Below, in pieces: positions 6,792-11,524 of a DNA stretch of 11,524 bases. A model generated the notes under the pieces. That model searched no databases and was not told where the DNA came from. It saw only the letters and a program-made list of their open reading frames with translations. The stretch spans positions 1 to 11,524 of the forward strand of contig PCAH01000171.1 in assembly GCA_002730485.1 (NCBI GenBank), given 5' to 3'. This stretch comes from Dehalococcoidia bacterium. GTDB taxonomy: Bacteria > Chloroflexota > Dehalococcoidia > UBA3495. The translations under genes and the position numbers were made by a program. Position 1 is the first letter of the stretch, and the number at the start of each line of letters is the position of its first letter.

Positions 6792-7487
6792 CTAGCCCTG
6801 CCTACAACTTTCGATGATCGACTCGAAAATCAGGTTGCCGTCGGTGCTGCCCAGAATGGCTTCACAGCTGCGCTCGGGATGGGGCATCATTCCCAAGACG
6901 TTGCCCGCTTCGTTGATGATACCGGCGATGTTGTTGGCCGAACCGTTGGGGTTGGACTCTGCGGTAGCTTCACCAGACCCGTCAACATAGCGGAAGAGCA
7001 CCCGTCCCTCTTCCTCAAGCTGGATCAGTGTTTCAGCATTGGCGAAATAATTGCCTTCGCCGTGAGACACGGGCACGTCCAAGAGCTGCCCCTGACCGCA
7101 GACCCTGGTGAAGGGAGTATCGGTCCGCTCCGTTCGTAGATGGGTCGGCTGGCAGCGGTACTCCAAATCTTGGTTGGGGAGCAGAGCACCGGGCAGCAAG
7201 CCGGACTCGCAGAGGATCTGGAACCCGTTGCAGATGCCGATGGCAGTCCTACCAGTGGCGACGAATTTGTTGAGTGCGTCCATCACCGGCGAGAACCGGG
7301 CCATAGCTCCCGGGCGCAGATAGTCGCCATAGGAGAACCCACCGGGAAGGATCACCGAATCAAAACCGTCCAGGCTGGTCTCGTCGTGCCAGACGTAATC
7401 GGCGTCCTGTCCCAGGATGTCCTTCACCTGGTAGTAACAATCGGTGTCGCTCCAGGTGCCTGGAAACACCAAAATCCCGAATCGCAT
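6792..7487 (-). CDS. purQ: Phosphoribosylformylglycinamidine synthase, glutaminase subunit (231 aa)
   Basis: PurQ hydrolyses glutamine and passes ammonia to PurL, which makes FGAM from FGAR in purine synthesis. The class I glutamine amidotransferase triad is present: Cys86 in GICNGFQ, and His203 and Glu205 in MMPHPERS. The N-terminus MRFGILVFPGTWSDTD and the LPGGFSYGDYLRPGA motif (47-61) are typical. The 231-residue length fits the separate small subunit of the PurS-PurQ-PurL type. Neither purL nor purS is in the window. A longer frame upstream was rejected: MRFGILVFPG is the standard start and GAGG and AGGA lie just before it. It begins 19 bases after yqeY ends and is followed after eight bases by the EamA pair. 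Confidence 0.96.
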   Translation of the reverse strand: MRFGILVFPGTWSDTDCYYQVKDILGQDADYVWHDETSLDGFDSVILPGGFSYGDYLRPGAMARFSPVMDALNKFVATGRTAIGICNGFQILCESGLLPGALLPNQDLEYRCQPTHLRTERTDTPFTRVCGQGQLLDVPVSHGEGNYFANAETLIQLEEEGRVLFRYVDGSGEATAESNPNGSANNIAGIINEAGNVLGMMPHPERSCEAILGSTDGNLIFESIIESCRQG

Positions 7488-7506
7488 CCTCAGTAATCCT
7501 GCATCA

Positions 7507-7959
7507 TCAGGATAGTGACTCCAGGTAGGCCGTGGCCATCTCATTCACCACAGTGCCATCTGCTTTGCCGCGAACCTGGGGCATCAGCTTACCCATGAGT
7601 TTGCCCTTGTCTTGCATGGAAGCAGCACCAACTTCAGCGGCGGTGGCCTTGATTATCTCGGTCAACTCTTCGGTAGACATCTGGGGTGGCAGGAACTCCT
7701 CCAGTACCTTGAGCTCTGCGGCCTCTTTGGCGGCCATGACGTCCCGTCCGCCCTCTTCAAACGCCTTGATACTGTCGCGGCGGTCACTGGCCTGTTTGGT
7801 GGCTACGTCGATCACACCCGCGTCATCCAATTCCTTCTTCTGTTCCTTTTCAACAGCAAGAACCGCATTCTTGAAGAAACGCAGGGCATCCAAGCGGGCC
7901 TGGTCGTGGTTGCGCATGGAAGTCTTGATATCTTCTTCCAGTTTTTCTCTCAGGGCCAT
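7507..7959 (-). CDS. yqeY: GatB/YqeY domain protein (150 aa)
   Basis: This is a stand-alone YqeY-type protein. The family resembles the C-terminal, tRNA-binding tail domain of GatB, the amidotransferase subunit that helps make Gln-tRNA and Asn-tRNA. The role of the free protein is not settled. Typical text is present: MALREKLEEDIKTSMRNHDQ at the start, RLDALRFFKNAV (22-33), LEEFLPPQMSTEEL (86-99) and DKGKLMGKLMPQVRGKADG (117-135). The length of 150 is normal and the protein is mostly helical and charged. I chose the ATG at 7959 over an upstream start at 8037 because it matches the family start. The Shine-Dalgarno site (AGGATCGG) is weak. It is the first gene of the yqeY-purQ-EamA-EamA run, behind the promoter at 8070-8099. 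Confidence 0.93.
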   Translation of the reverse strand: MALREKLEEDIKTSMRNHDQARLDALRFFKNAVLAVEKEQKKELDDAGVIDVATKQASDRRDSIKAFEEGGRDVMAAKEAAELKVLEEFLPPQMSTEELTEIIKATAAEVGAASMQDKGKLMGKLMPQVRGKADGTVVNEMATAYLESLS

Positions 7960-8069
7960 GATAAAACCGATCCTGTCCAATCGCCGGCCTGAATCGATCA
8001 ATCCAAGCTGGGATGATTTTGGGCCTTTTGGCCGCACTCTTATTCTACTCTCAGAATTGGGGCGCGGCG

Positions 8070-8099
8070 ATTATAGTTGGCGTCGAAATTTAGTGTCAA
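8070..8099 (-). promoter_or_regulatory. Consensus sigma70-type promoter for yqeY-purQ-EamA-EamA
   Basis: On the minus strand a perfect TTGACA (8094-8099) and a perfect TATAAT (8070-8075) are separated by 18 bases. Transcription should begin near 8063, giving a leader of about 100 bases before yqeY. The leader holds a short GGCC-AAAA-GGCC hairpin (8023-8034) with no T tract. Both hexamers match consensus fully, which is rare by chance in GC-rich sequence. Confidence 0.85.
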
Positions 8100-8210
8100 T
8101 CGCGAACCCTCTTGAGAAACCGCCTTTTGGATAGGCATCTGAACGGAAACCCTCGAAAAGTGAGACCCTCTCCCGTTGCCACCCCTTCCCTTCCCCATGG
8201 AAAATGATTT

Positions 8211-8219
8211 TGCTATACT
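8211..8219 (+). promoter_or_regulatory. Extended -10 promoter for purA
   Basis: TGC followed by TATACT (8214-8219) forms an extended -10 element 61 bases before the purA ATG. The -35 position at 17-base spacing is TTCCCC (8191-8196), a poor match, as is common when an extended -10 is present. Start would fall near 8226. The element is preceded by the palindrome AAAATGATTTT (8201-8211) and overlaps the 5' arm of the inverted repeat at 8215-8253. Confidence 0.6.
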
Positions 8220-8261
8220 CGTAATGCTCTTCTCCATTACTGGGGACGAGTATGTTTTTTT
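8215..8261 (+). promoter_or_regulatory. Terminator-like inverted repeat and T7 tract in the purA leader
   Basis: ATACTCGT (8215-8222) and ACGAGTAT (8246-8253) are perfect eight-base inverted repeats, followed by G and seven T (8255-8261). Inside, AATG (8223-8226) can pair with CATT (8235-8238). As RNA this would look like an intrinsic terminator or attenuator just before purA. However, its 5' arm overlaps the -10 box, so only a transcript from further upstream would carry both arms. It could instead be an operator or chance. Confidence 0.4.
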
Positions 8262-8280
8262 GTAAGGCGGGCTATTAGGA

Positions 8281-9567
8281 ATGCCGGCATATGCCGTTAT
8301 TGGCGGCCAATGGGGTGACGAGGGCAAGGGCAAGATAATTGATTACCTTGCTGGAAGTGTTGACAGCGTAGTTCGTTATGCGGGCGGCAACAACGCCGGG
8401 CACACTGTAGTCAACGACAAAGGGACTTTTCAACTACATCTGGTTCCATCGGGAATCTGCTGGCCAGATGTCTATGGAATAATCGGCAACGGGGTCGTCG
8501 TGGATCCCGACGTACTTGTCAGCGAGCTCCAAGAGATTGGCTCGCGCGGTATCGATACCAGCCGACTGTTCATCAGCGAACGCGCCCACGTGATCATGCC
8601 CTACCACGTCGTCCTTGACCGACTGGAAGAGGAAGCAAGGGGTGAGGCGGCCATCGGCACCACCGGTCGGGGCATTGGCCCGGCCTACATGGACAAAACC
8701 GGTCGAATGGGGGTCCGCGTAGGAGACCTGTTGGACTGGGAAGCCTTGGTTCCCATGGTGACCCAGTTCTTGGAACACAAGAACGCCTTGATCACCAAGA
8801 TCTACGGCGGAGAACCCCTTTCACTGGACGATGTTCTGGCTAAGTGCAAACTGTGGGCCGCACAGATGACTCCCTACGCCATGGCCACCGAACAGCTTGT
8901 TCAGGATCTTCTAGCCCAAGATAAGAAAGTCTTGCTGGAAGGTGCCCAGGGCACCCTTCTGGACATCGACCACGGTTCCTACCCATTTGTCACCTCGTCC
9001 TCGCCGTCCATCGGCGGTGCCTGTACCGGATTGGGACTGAACCCTCAGGCCATCAAGGGTGTGCTGGGAGTTTTCAAAGCCTACTCCACCAGGGTCGGTG
9101 GCGGCCCCATGCCGTCTGAGATTCCAGAGCATGAGGCTGACGAGATCAGGGAGAAGGCCCAGGAATTCGGCGTCACCACCGGAAGAGCCCGCCGAATCGG
9201 CTGGTTCGACGGTGTGGCCGGGAAATACAGTCAATTGGTCAACGGTTTCACAGGCATCGTGTTGACGCGATTGGACATTCTGGATGACTTCGATTCAGTT
9301 AAAGTCTGCATCGGTTACAACGTGGACGGCAGGCGTATAGACCGCTTTCCGGCCAACACCGGACTGCTGGCCCGCTGTGAGCCCATTTATGAGGAGTTGC
9401 CTGGTTGGGATCAGCCTACTGCCAGCGCGACCAAGCTATCACAGCTGCCGCCCAACGCCCTGGCCTATGTCCAGCGTATCGAGCAGTTAGTCGGCTGCAA
9501 GGTCCAGATCATATCCACCGGTCCTAGACGTGACGAGACCATCCAAGTGGAACCGATCTTTACCTAA
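8281..9567 (+). CDS. purA: Adenylosuccinate synthetase (428 aa)
   Basis: PurA joins IMP and aspartate with GTP to give adenylosuccinate, the first step from IMP to AMP, in the cytoplasm. The P-loop-like GQWGDEGKGK is at residues 9-18 with catalytic Asp13, and His41 lies in NNAGHT; both match the E. coli numbering. Further motifs are TTGRGIGPAY (127-136), EGAQGTLLDIDHG (220-232), TRVGGGPMPSE (270-280) and TTGRARRIGWFD (299-310). The length is normal and the frame is intact. The ATG at 8281 gives the standard start. AGGA abuts the ATG, which is too close, so the functional ribosome binding site may be AAGGCGGG about ten bases further upstream. The gene is monocistronic, with its own promoter region and terminator. 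It is divergent from the operon that carries purQ. Confidence 0.98.
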   Translation: MPAYAVIGGQWGDEGKGKIIDYLAGSVDSVVRYAGGNNAGHTVVNDKGTFQLHLVPSGICWPDVYGIIGNGVVVDPDVLVSELQEIGSRGIDTSRLFISERAHVIMPYHVVLDRLEEEARGEAAIGTTGRGIGPAYMDKTGRMGVRVGDLLDWEALVPMVTQFLEHKNALITKIYGGEPLSLDDVLAKCKLWAAQMTPYAMATEQLVQDLLAQDKKVLLEGAQGTLLDIDHGSYPFVTSSSPSIGGACTGLGLNPQAIKGVLGVFKAYSTRVGGGPMPSEIPEHEADEIREKAQEFGVTTGRARRIGWFDGVAGKYSQLVNGFTGIVLTRLDILDDFDSVKVCIGYNVDGRRIDRFPANTGLLARCEPIYEELPGWDQPTASATKLSQLPPNALAYVQRIEQLVGCKVQIISTGPRRDETIQVEPIFT

Positions 9568-9596
9568 GCCACCGATCCTAGCGGTAAGAATAAAAG

Positions 9597-9627
9597 AGGC
9601 CCAGGCGTTTAAAGCCTGGGCCTTTTG
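9597..9627 (+). terminator. Intrinsic terminator of purA
   Basis: AGGCCCAGGC (9597-9606) pairs perfectly with GCCTGGGCCT (9614-9623) around loop GTTTAAA, followed by TTTTGTTG. It lies 30 bases after the purA stop. On the opposite strand the stem is followed by CTTTTATTCTT, so it may also stop transcripts from the dapA side. Confidence 0.93.
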
Positions 9628-9636
9628 TTGTACAAC

Positions 9637-9670
9637 GAAGGGGCAAGTTTCCAACCGGCCCTGCCTTTTC
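9637..9670 (+). repeat. Degenerate copy of a GC-rich palindromic element
   Basis: The plus strand from 9637 matches the minus strand of the dapA terminator element in 16 of its first 20 positions, including AGGGGC, GTTTC and AACC, and both then run into CCCT and a TTTTC tail. The palindrome is damaged here, so it no longer folds well. It may be a decayed sibling in inverted orientation. Confidence 0.4.
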
Positions 9671-9738
9671 AACAACCATCCTCCGAATCACCCCCAATGT
9701 CGCTCGCTAATACCTTTCCCATCCGGTCATTGGTTTAC

Positions 9739-9768
9739 AAAGAAAAAGGGCGGGTTAGAAACCCGCCC
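9739..9768 (-). terminator. Intrinsic terminator of dapA
   Basis: On the minus strand GGGCGGGTT (9760-9768) pairs perfectly with AACCCGCCC (9748-9756) around a three-base loop TCT, followed by TTTTTCTTTG. It starts about 25 bases after the dapA stop. The stem is flanked by GTAG on its 5' side, as in interspersed palindromic elements. Confidence 0.92.
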
Positions 9769-9772
9769 CTAC
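9742..9772 (-). repeat. GC-rich palindromic element, possible interspersed repeat
   Basis: The minus strand reads GTAG then GGGCGGGTT, TCT, AACCCGCCC and TTTTTC. The compact palindrome with the GTAG flank has the look of a small interspersed element that has been used as a terminator. A decayed relative at 9637-9670 supports this; genome-wide copy number is unknown. Confidence 0.4.
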
Positions 9773-9792
9773 AGATCATAATTGTGATGGAC

Positions 9793-10704
9793 TTAAACTG
9801 GCTGCGGTTGCGCTGAGACCGGCAGGTCCATATCGTATTTTTCCAGCAGCTTGTTGACCTCGGCCATCGCCTTGGCGCTGGGCGGGACCATGGGGAGCCG
9901 GGGATCGCCGACGTTCATTCCGATCTGGTTCACCGCGTACTTCACCGGGATGGGGTTGGACTCGGTAAACATGCCCAGGAAGATGGGTAATAGACGGCGA
10001 TGTTCCGCAGCGGCACCCTCTATATCACCCTCTAAGAGCAGGCCCATCATGTGCTTGATCTGGTTGCCCACTAGGTGGGAGACCACACTGATGACACCAT
10101 AACCACCCATGGACATCATCAAGAACGTCTGGTTGTCGTCACCGCTCCAGACTTTAAAGTCCGGGCCCGCGCCGCTGATGATGCGGGATATCTGGTTCAT
10201 ATCGCCGCTGGCTTCTTTGGTGCCGACGATATTATCGATCGCGCTCAAGCGAATCGTCGTCTCGTCGGTCATGTTCACGCCGGTGCGACCCATGATGTTA
10301 TAGACGATGCACGGCAAGCTGGTCTTGTCGGCAATCGCCTTGAAATGCTGATACATACCCTCTTGCGGGGGTTTGTTGTAATAGGGGACAACCAACAGCA
10401 GGCCATCGACACCCTGTTTCTCTGCTTCCTGGCTGAGCTCGATGCTCTCGGCGGTGTTGTACGTCCCGGTACCGGCAATGATCGCGCCCTTATCCCCAAC
10501 CGACTGTTTGACCTCGCTGAAGAGGCGCGTCTTCTCATCGGTGGTCAGGGTCGGCGATTCGCCGGTGGTGCCGGACAGCACGACGCCGTCGCTGCCGGAG
10601 TCGAGGAGGGCATGGGCGAGGCGCTTAGCCTGCTCAAAGTCGACCGCACCCTTCTCGTCAAAGGGGGTAACCATCGCTGTGAGTAGCCTTCCTATCTCTG
10701 GCAT
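9793..10704 (-). CDS. dapA: 4-hydroxy-tetrahydrodipicolinate synthase (303 aa)
   Basis: DapA condenses pyruvate with aspartate semialdehyde, the first committed step to diaminopimelate and lysine. The Schiff-base Lys163 is in GTKEASGD, with Tyr135 in VYNIMGRTG, the Thr46-Thr47 pair in GTTGES and Tyr109 in VVPYYNKP; Arg140 fits the carboxylate-binding arginine. The N-terminus RLLTAMVTPFDEKG is standard. The length is slightly above the usual 290-300, with a short tail ending SAQPQPV. The ATG at 10704 has a strong AGGAGG five bases upstream. The gene lies downstream of asd, which makes its substrate, but a terminator and a separate promoter sit in the 161-bp gap, so it is probably transcribed alone. 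Confidence 0.97.
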   Translation of the reverse strand: MPEIGRLLTAMVTPFDEKGAVDFEQAKRLAHALLDSGSDGVVLSGTTGESPTLTTDEKTRLFSEVKQSVGDKGAIIAGTGTYNTAESIELSQEAEKQGVDGLLLVVPYYNKPPQEGMYQHFKAIADKTSLPCIVYNIMGRTGVNMTDETTIRLSAIDNIVGTKEASGDMNQISRIISGAGPDFKVWSGDDNQTFLMMSMGGYGVISVVSHLVGNQIKHMMGLLLEGDIEGAAAEHRRLLPIFLGMFTESNPIPVKYAVNQIGMNVGDPRLPMVPPSAKAMAEVNKLLEKYDMDLPVSAQPQPV

Positions 10705-10760
10705 GTCCGCCTCCTGTAATCGCCGCTTCGACCCTCTGATGGGTCTCTGAAAGTTTTTGC

Positions 10761-10766
10761 ATTATA
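10761..10766 (-). promoter_or_regulatory. -10 box of the dapA promoter
   Basis: A perfect TATAAT on the minus strand lies 57 bases upstream of dapA. The -35 region at 17-base spacing (10784-10789, ATGCGA) is poor and falls within an inverted repeat. The leader has a short GACCC/GGGTC hairpin (10731-10746). Confidence 0.6.
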
Positions 10767-10776
10767 CCCGCGAATA

Positions 10777-10803
10777 CCCAACATCGCATCCTTTGACGTT
10801 GGG
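10777..10803. promoter_or_regulatory. Inverted repeat over the dapA -35 region, possible operator
   Basis: CCCAACATC (10777-10785) and GACGTTGGG (10795-10803) are inverted repeats matching in eight of nine positions around a nine-base spacer. They cover the place where the -35 box is expected and end just before the asd terminator tail. No T tract follows on either strand in a position to make it a terminator, so a protein-binding site is possible. Confidence 0.35.
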
Positions 10804-10804
10804 C

Positions 10805-10832
10805 AAGAAAAAACGGCCAGATTATGGCCGTT
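10805..10832 (-). terminator. Intrinsic terminator of asd
   Basis: On the minus strand AACGGCCA (10825-10832) pairs perfectly with TGGCCGTT (10812-10819) around loop TAATC, followed by TTTTCTT, so six T in a row end the hairpin. It lies 33 bases after the asd stop and separates asd from dapA. Confidence 0.9.
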
Positions 10833-10865
10833 CTCTAAAGGGCGTCCCGGGCTATGAATCTCTGT

Positions 10866-11524
10866 CTAGCTGGTAACGCCGCTGGCAGACTTTGGCTTCA
10901 ATCGGCCACGTGAGACCAACTCTTCCGCAATCTGCAGGGAGTTCAAGGCCGCGCCTTTGCGGAGGTTGTCAGACACGATCCACATAACCAGGCCGTTGGG
11001 GTGGGACATGTCCTGCCGAATACGGCCGATGAACACGTCGTCTTCTCCTGCCACATCCCAAGGCATGGGGTAATCATTAGTCTCTGGATTATCCAGTACC
11101 GTGATCCCCGGCATCGCGCTAAGAAGTTTAGTCGCCTCTTCCACCGCCATTGGCCGGGTGAACTCGATGTGCACCGAAGCCGAGTGTGAGATGTACACGG
11201 GAACCCGCACACAGGTAGCAGAGATCTGAATCTCCGGGGCGTGCAGGATCTTCTGAGACTCCTGGCGCATCTTCTGTTCTTCAAAGGTGTAGCCGGTCTC
11301 CAAGAACCGGTCTATCTGGGGCACCACGTTATAGGCGATCTGACCTTCTTCAGACTTGCTGGTGAGATAGTCGGCGTCCATGAGACGCTCCGACTGTTCG
11401 CGCAGATTGTCCATCGCCCCGCCGCCTGCGCCGGAGACCGACTGGTAGGTGTCGGCCACGATGCGCTTGATGGGGTTCACTTGGTGCAACGGATGGGCAG
11501 CCATCACCAATGGGGTCGTCGAGC
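10866..11524 (-). CDS. asd: Aspartate-semialdehyde dehydrogenase, C-terminal part, cut by the window edge
   Basis: Asd reduces aspartyl phosphate to aspartate semialdehyde with NADPH, feeding DapA and the threonine and methionine branches. The last 218 residues are visible, starting STTPLVMAAHPLHQ. In this family that text directly follows the catalytic cysteine (NCST), and the two leftover bases GC at the edge fit a TGC codon, so the cut falls inside the active-site Cys codon (inference). Other family motifs are DTYQSVSGAG, the RVPVYISHSASVHIEF segment with the catalytic histidine, and the C-terminal VMWIVSDNLRKGAALNSLQIAE helix. The NADPH-binding N-terminus lies beyond the window. The TAG stop is at 10866 and a terminator follows. 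Confidence 0.96.
   Translation of the reverse strand, partial: STTPLVMAAHPLHQVNPIKRIVADTYQSVSGAGGGAMDNLREQSERLMDADYLTSKSEEGQIAYNVVPQIDRFLETGYTFEEQKMRQESQKILHAPEIQISATCVRVPVYISHSASVHIEFTRPMAVEEATKLLSAMPGITVLDNPETNDYPMPWDVAGEDDVFIGRIRQDMSHPNGLVMWIVSDNLRKGAALNSLQIAEELVSRGRLKPKSASGVTS

Noticed and set aside
8040..8333. Minus-strand open frame (97 codons) covering the purA leader and start
   Set aside because: It runs through both promoters and the conserved start of purA, and its text shows no protein-like pattern.
9627..9636. Perfect palindrome GTTGTACAAC right after the purA terminator
   Set aside because: Ten bases is short enough to arise by chance, and it lies beyond the termination point with no gene control role evident.

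Overview
This window looks like an ordinary chromosomal, mostly housekeeping segment of a free-living bacterium. It has moderately high GC, Shine-Dalgarno-led genes, sigma70-type promoters and intrinsic terminators. Protein style and the short GC-rich palindromes suggest a member of the Chloroflexota (Dehalococcoidia or the SAR202 group). That placement is an impression from the sequence and was not tested by any search.

Layout from left to right. (1) The 5' part of tgt (queuine tRNA-ribosyltransferase) runs off the left edge on the minus strand. (2) A divergent plus-strand pair follows: a 57-codon single-span membrane ORF and, one base after it, a TSUP/TauE-SafE anion transporter. (3) A minus-strand cluster reads VOC protein, two-domain VOC protein, aroK, aroB. 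Its last gene overlaps the transporter's stop codon through a shared CTAG. (4) A second minus-strand cluster reads yqeY, purQ and two paralogous EamA (DMT) transporters, from a consensus promoter at 8070-8099. (5) purA is divergent on the plus strand, with an extended -10 promoter and a terminator-like inverted repeat in its leader. (6) purA and dapA converge on a 225-bp gap holding one terminator for each and two related palindromic elements. (7) dapA and the 3' part of asd are on the minus strand, separated by an asd terminator and a dapA promoter with an inverted repeat.

Functionally the window covers shikimate-pathway steps (aroB, aroK), purine synthesis (purQ, purA), the first two committed steps from aspartyl phosphate toward diaminopimelate and lysine (asd, dapA), tRNA modification (tgt) and three predicted transporters. 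No tRNA or rRNA gene, CRISPR array, transposase, integrase, toxin-antitoxin or recognisable defence system was seen. No stretch longer than 300 bases lacks a gene. I found no clear new system. The best second looks are the purA leader, the small membrane ORF coupled to the TSUP transporter, the VOC-VOC-aroK-aroB operon with its unusual two-domain VOC protein, and the paired palindromic elements.
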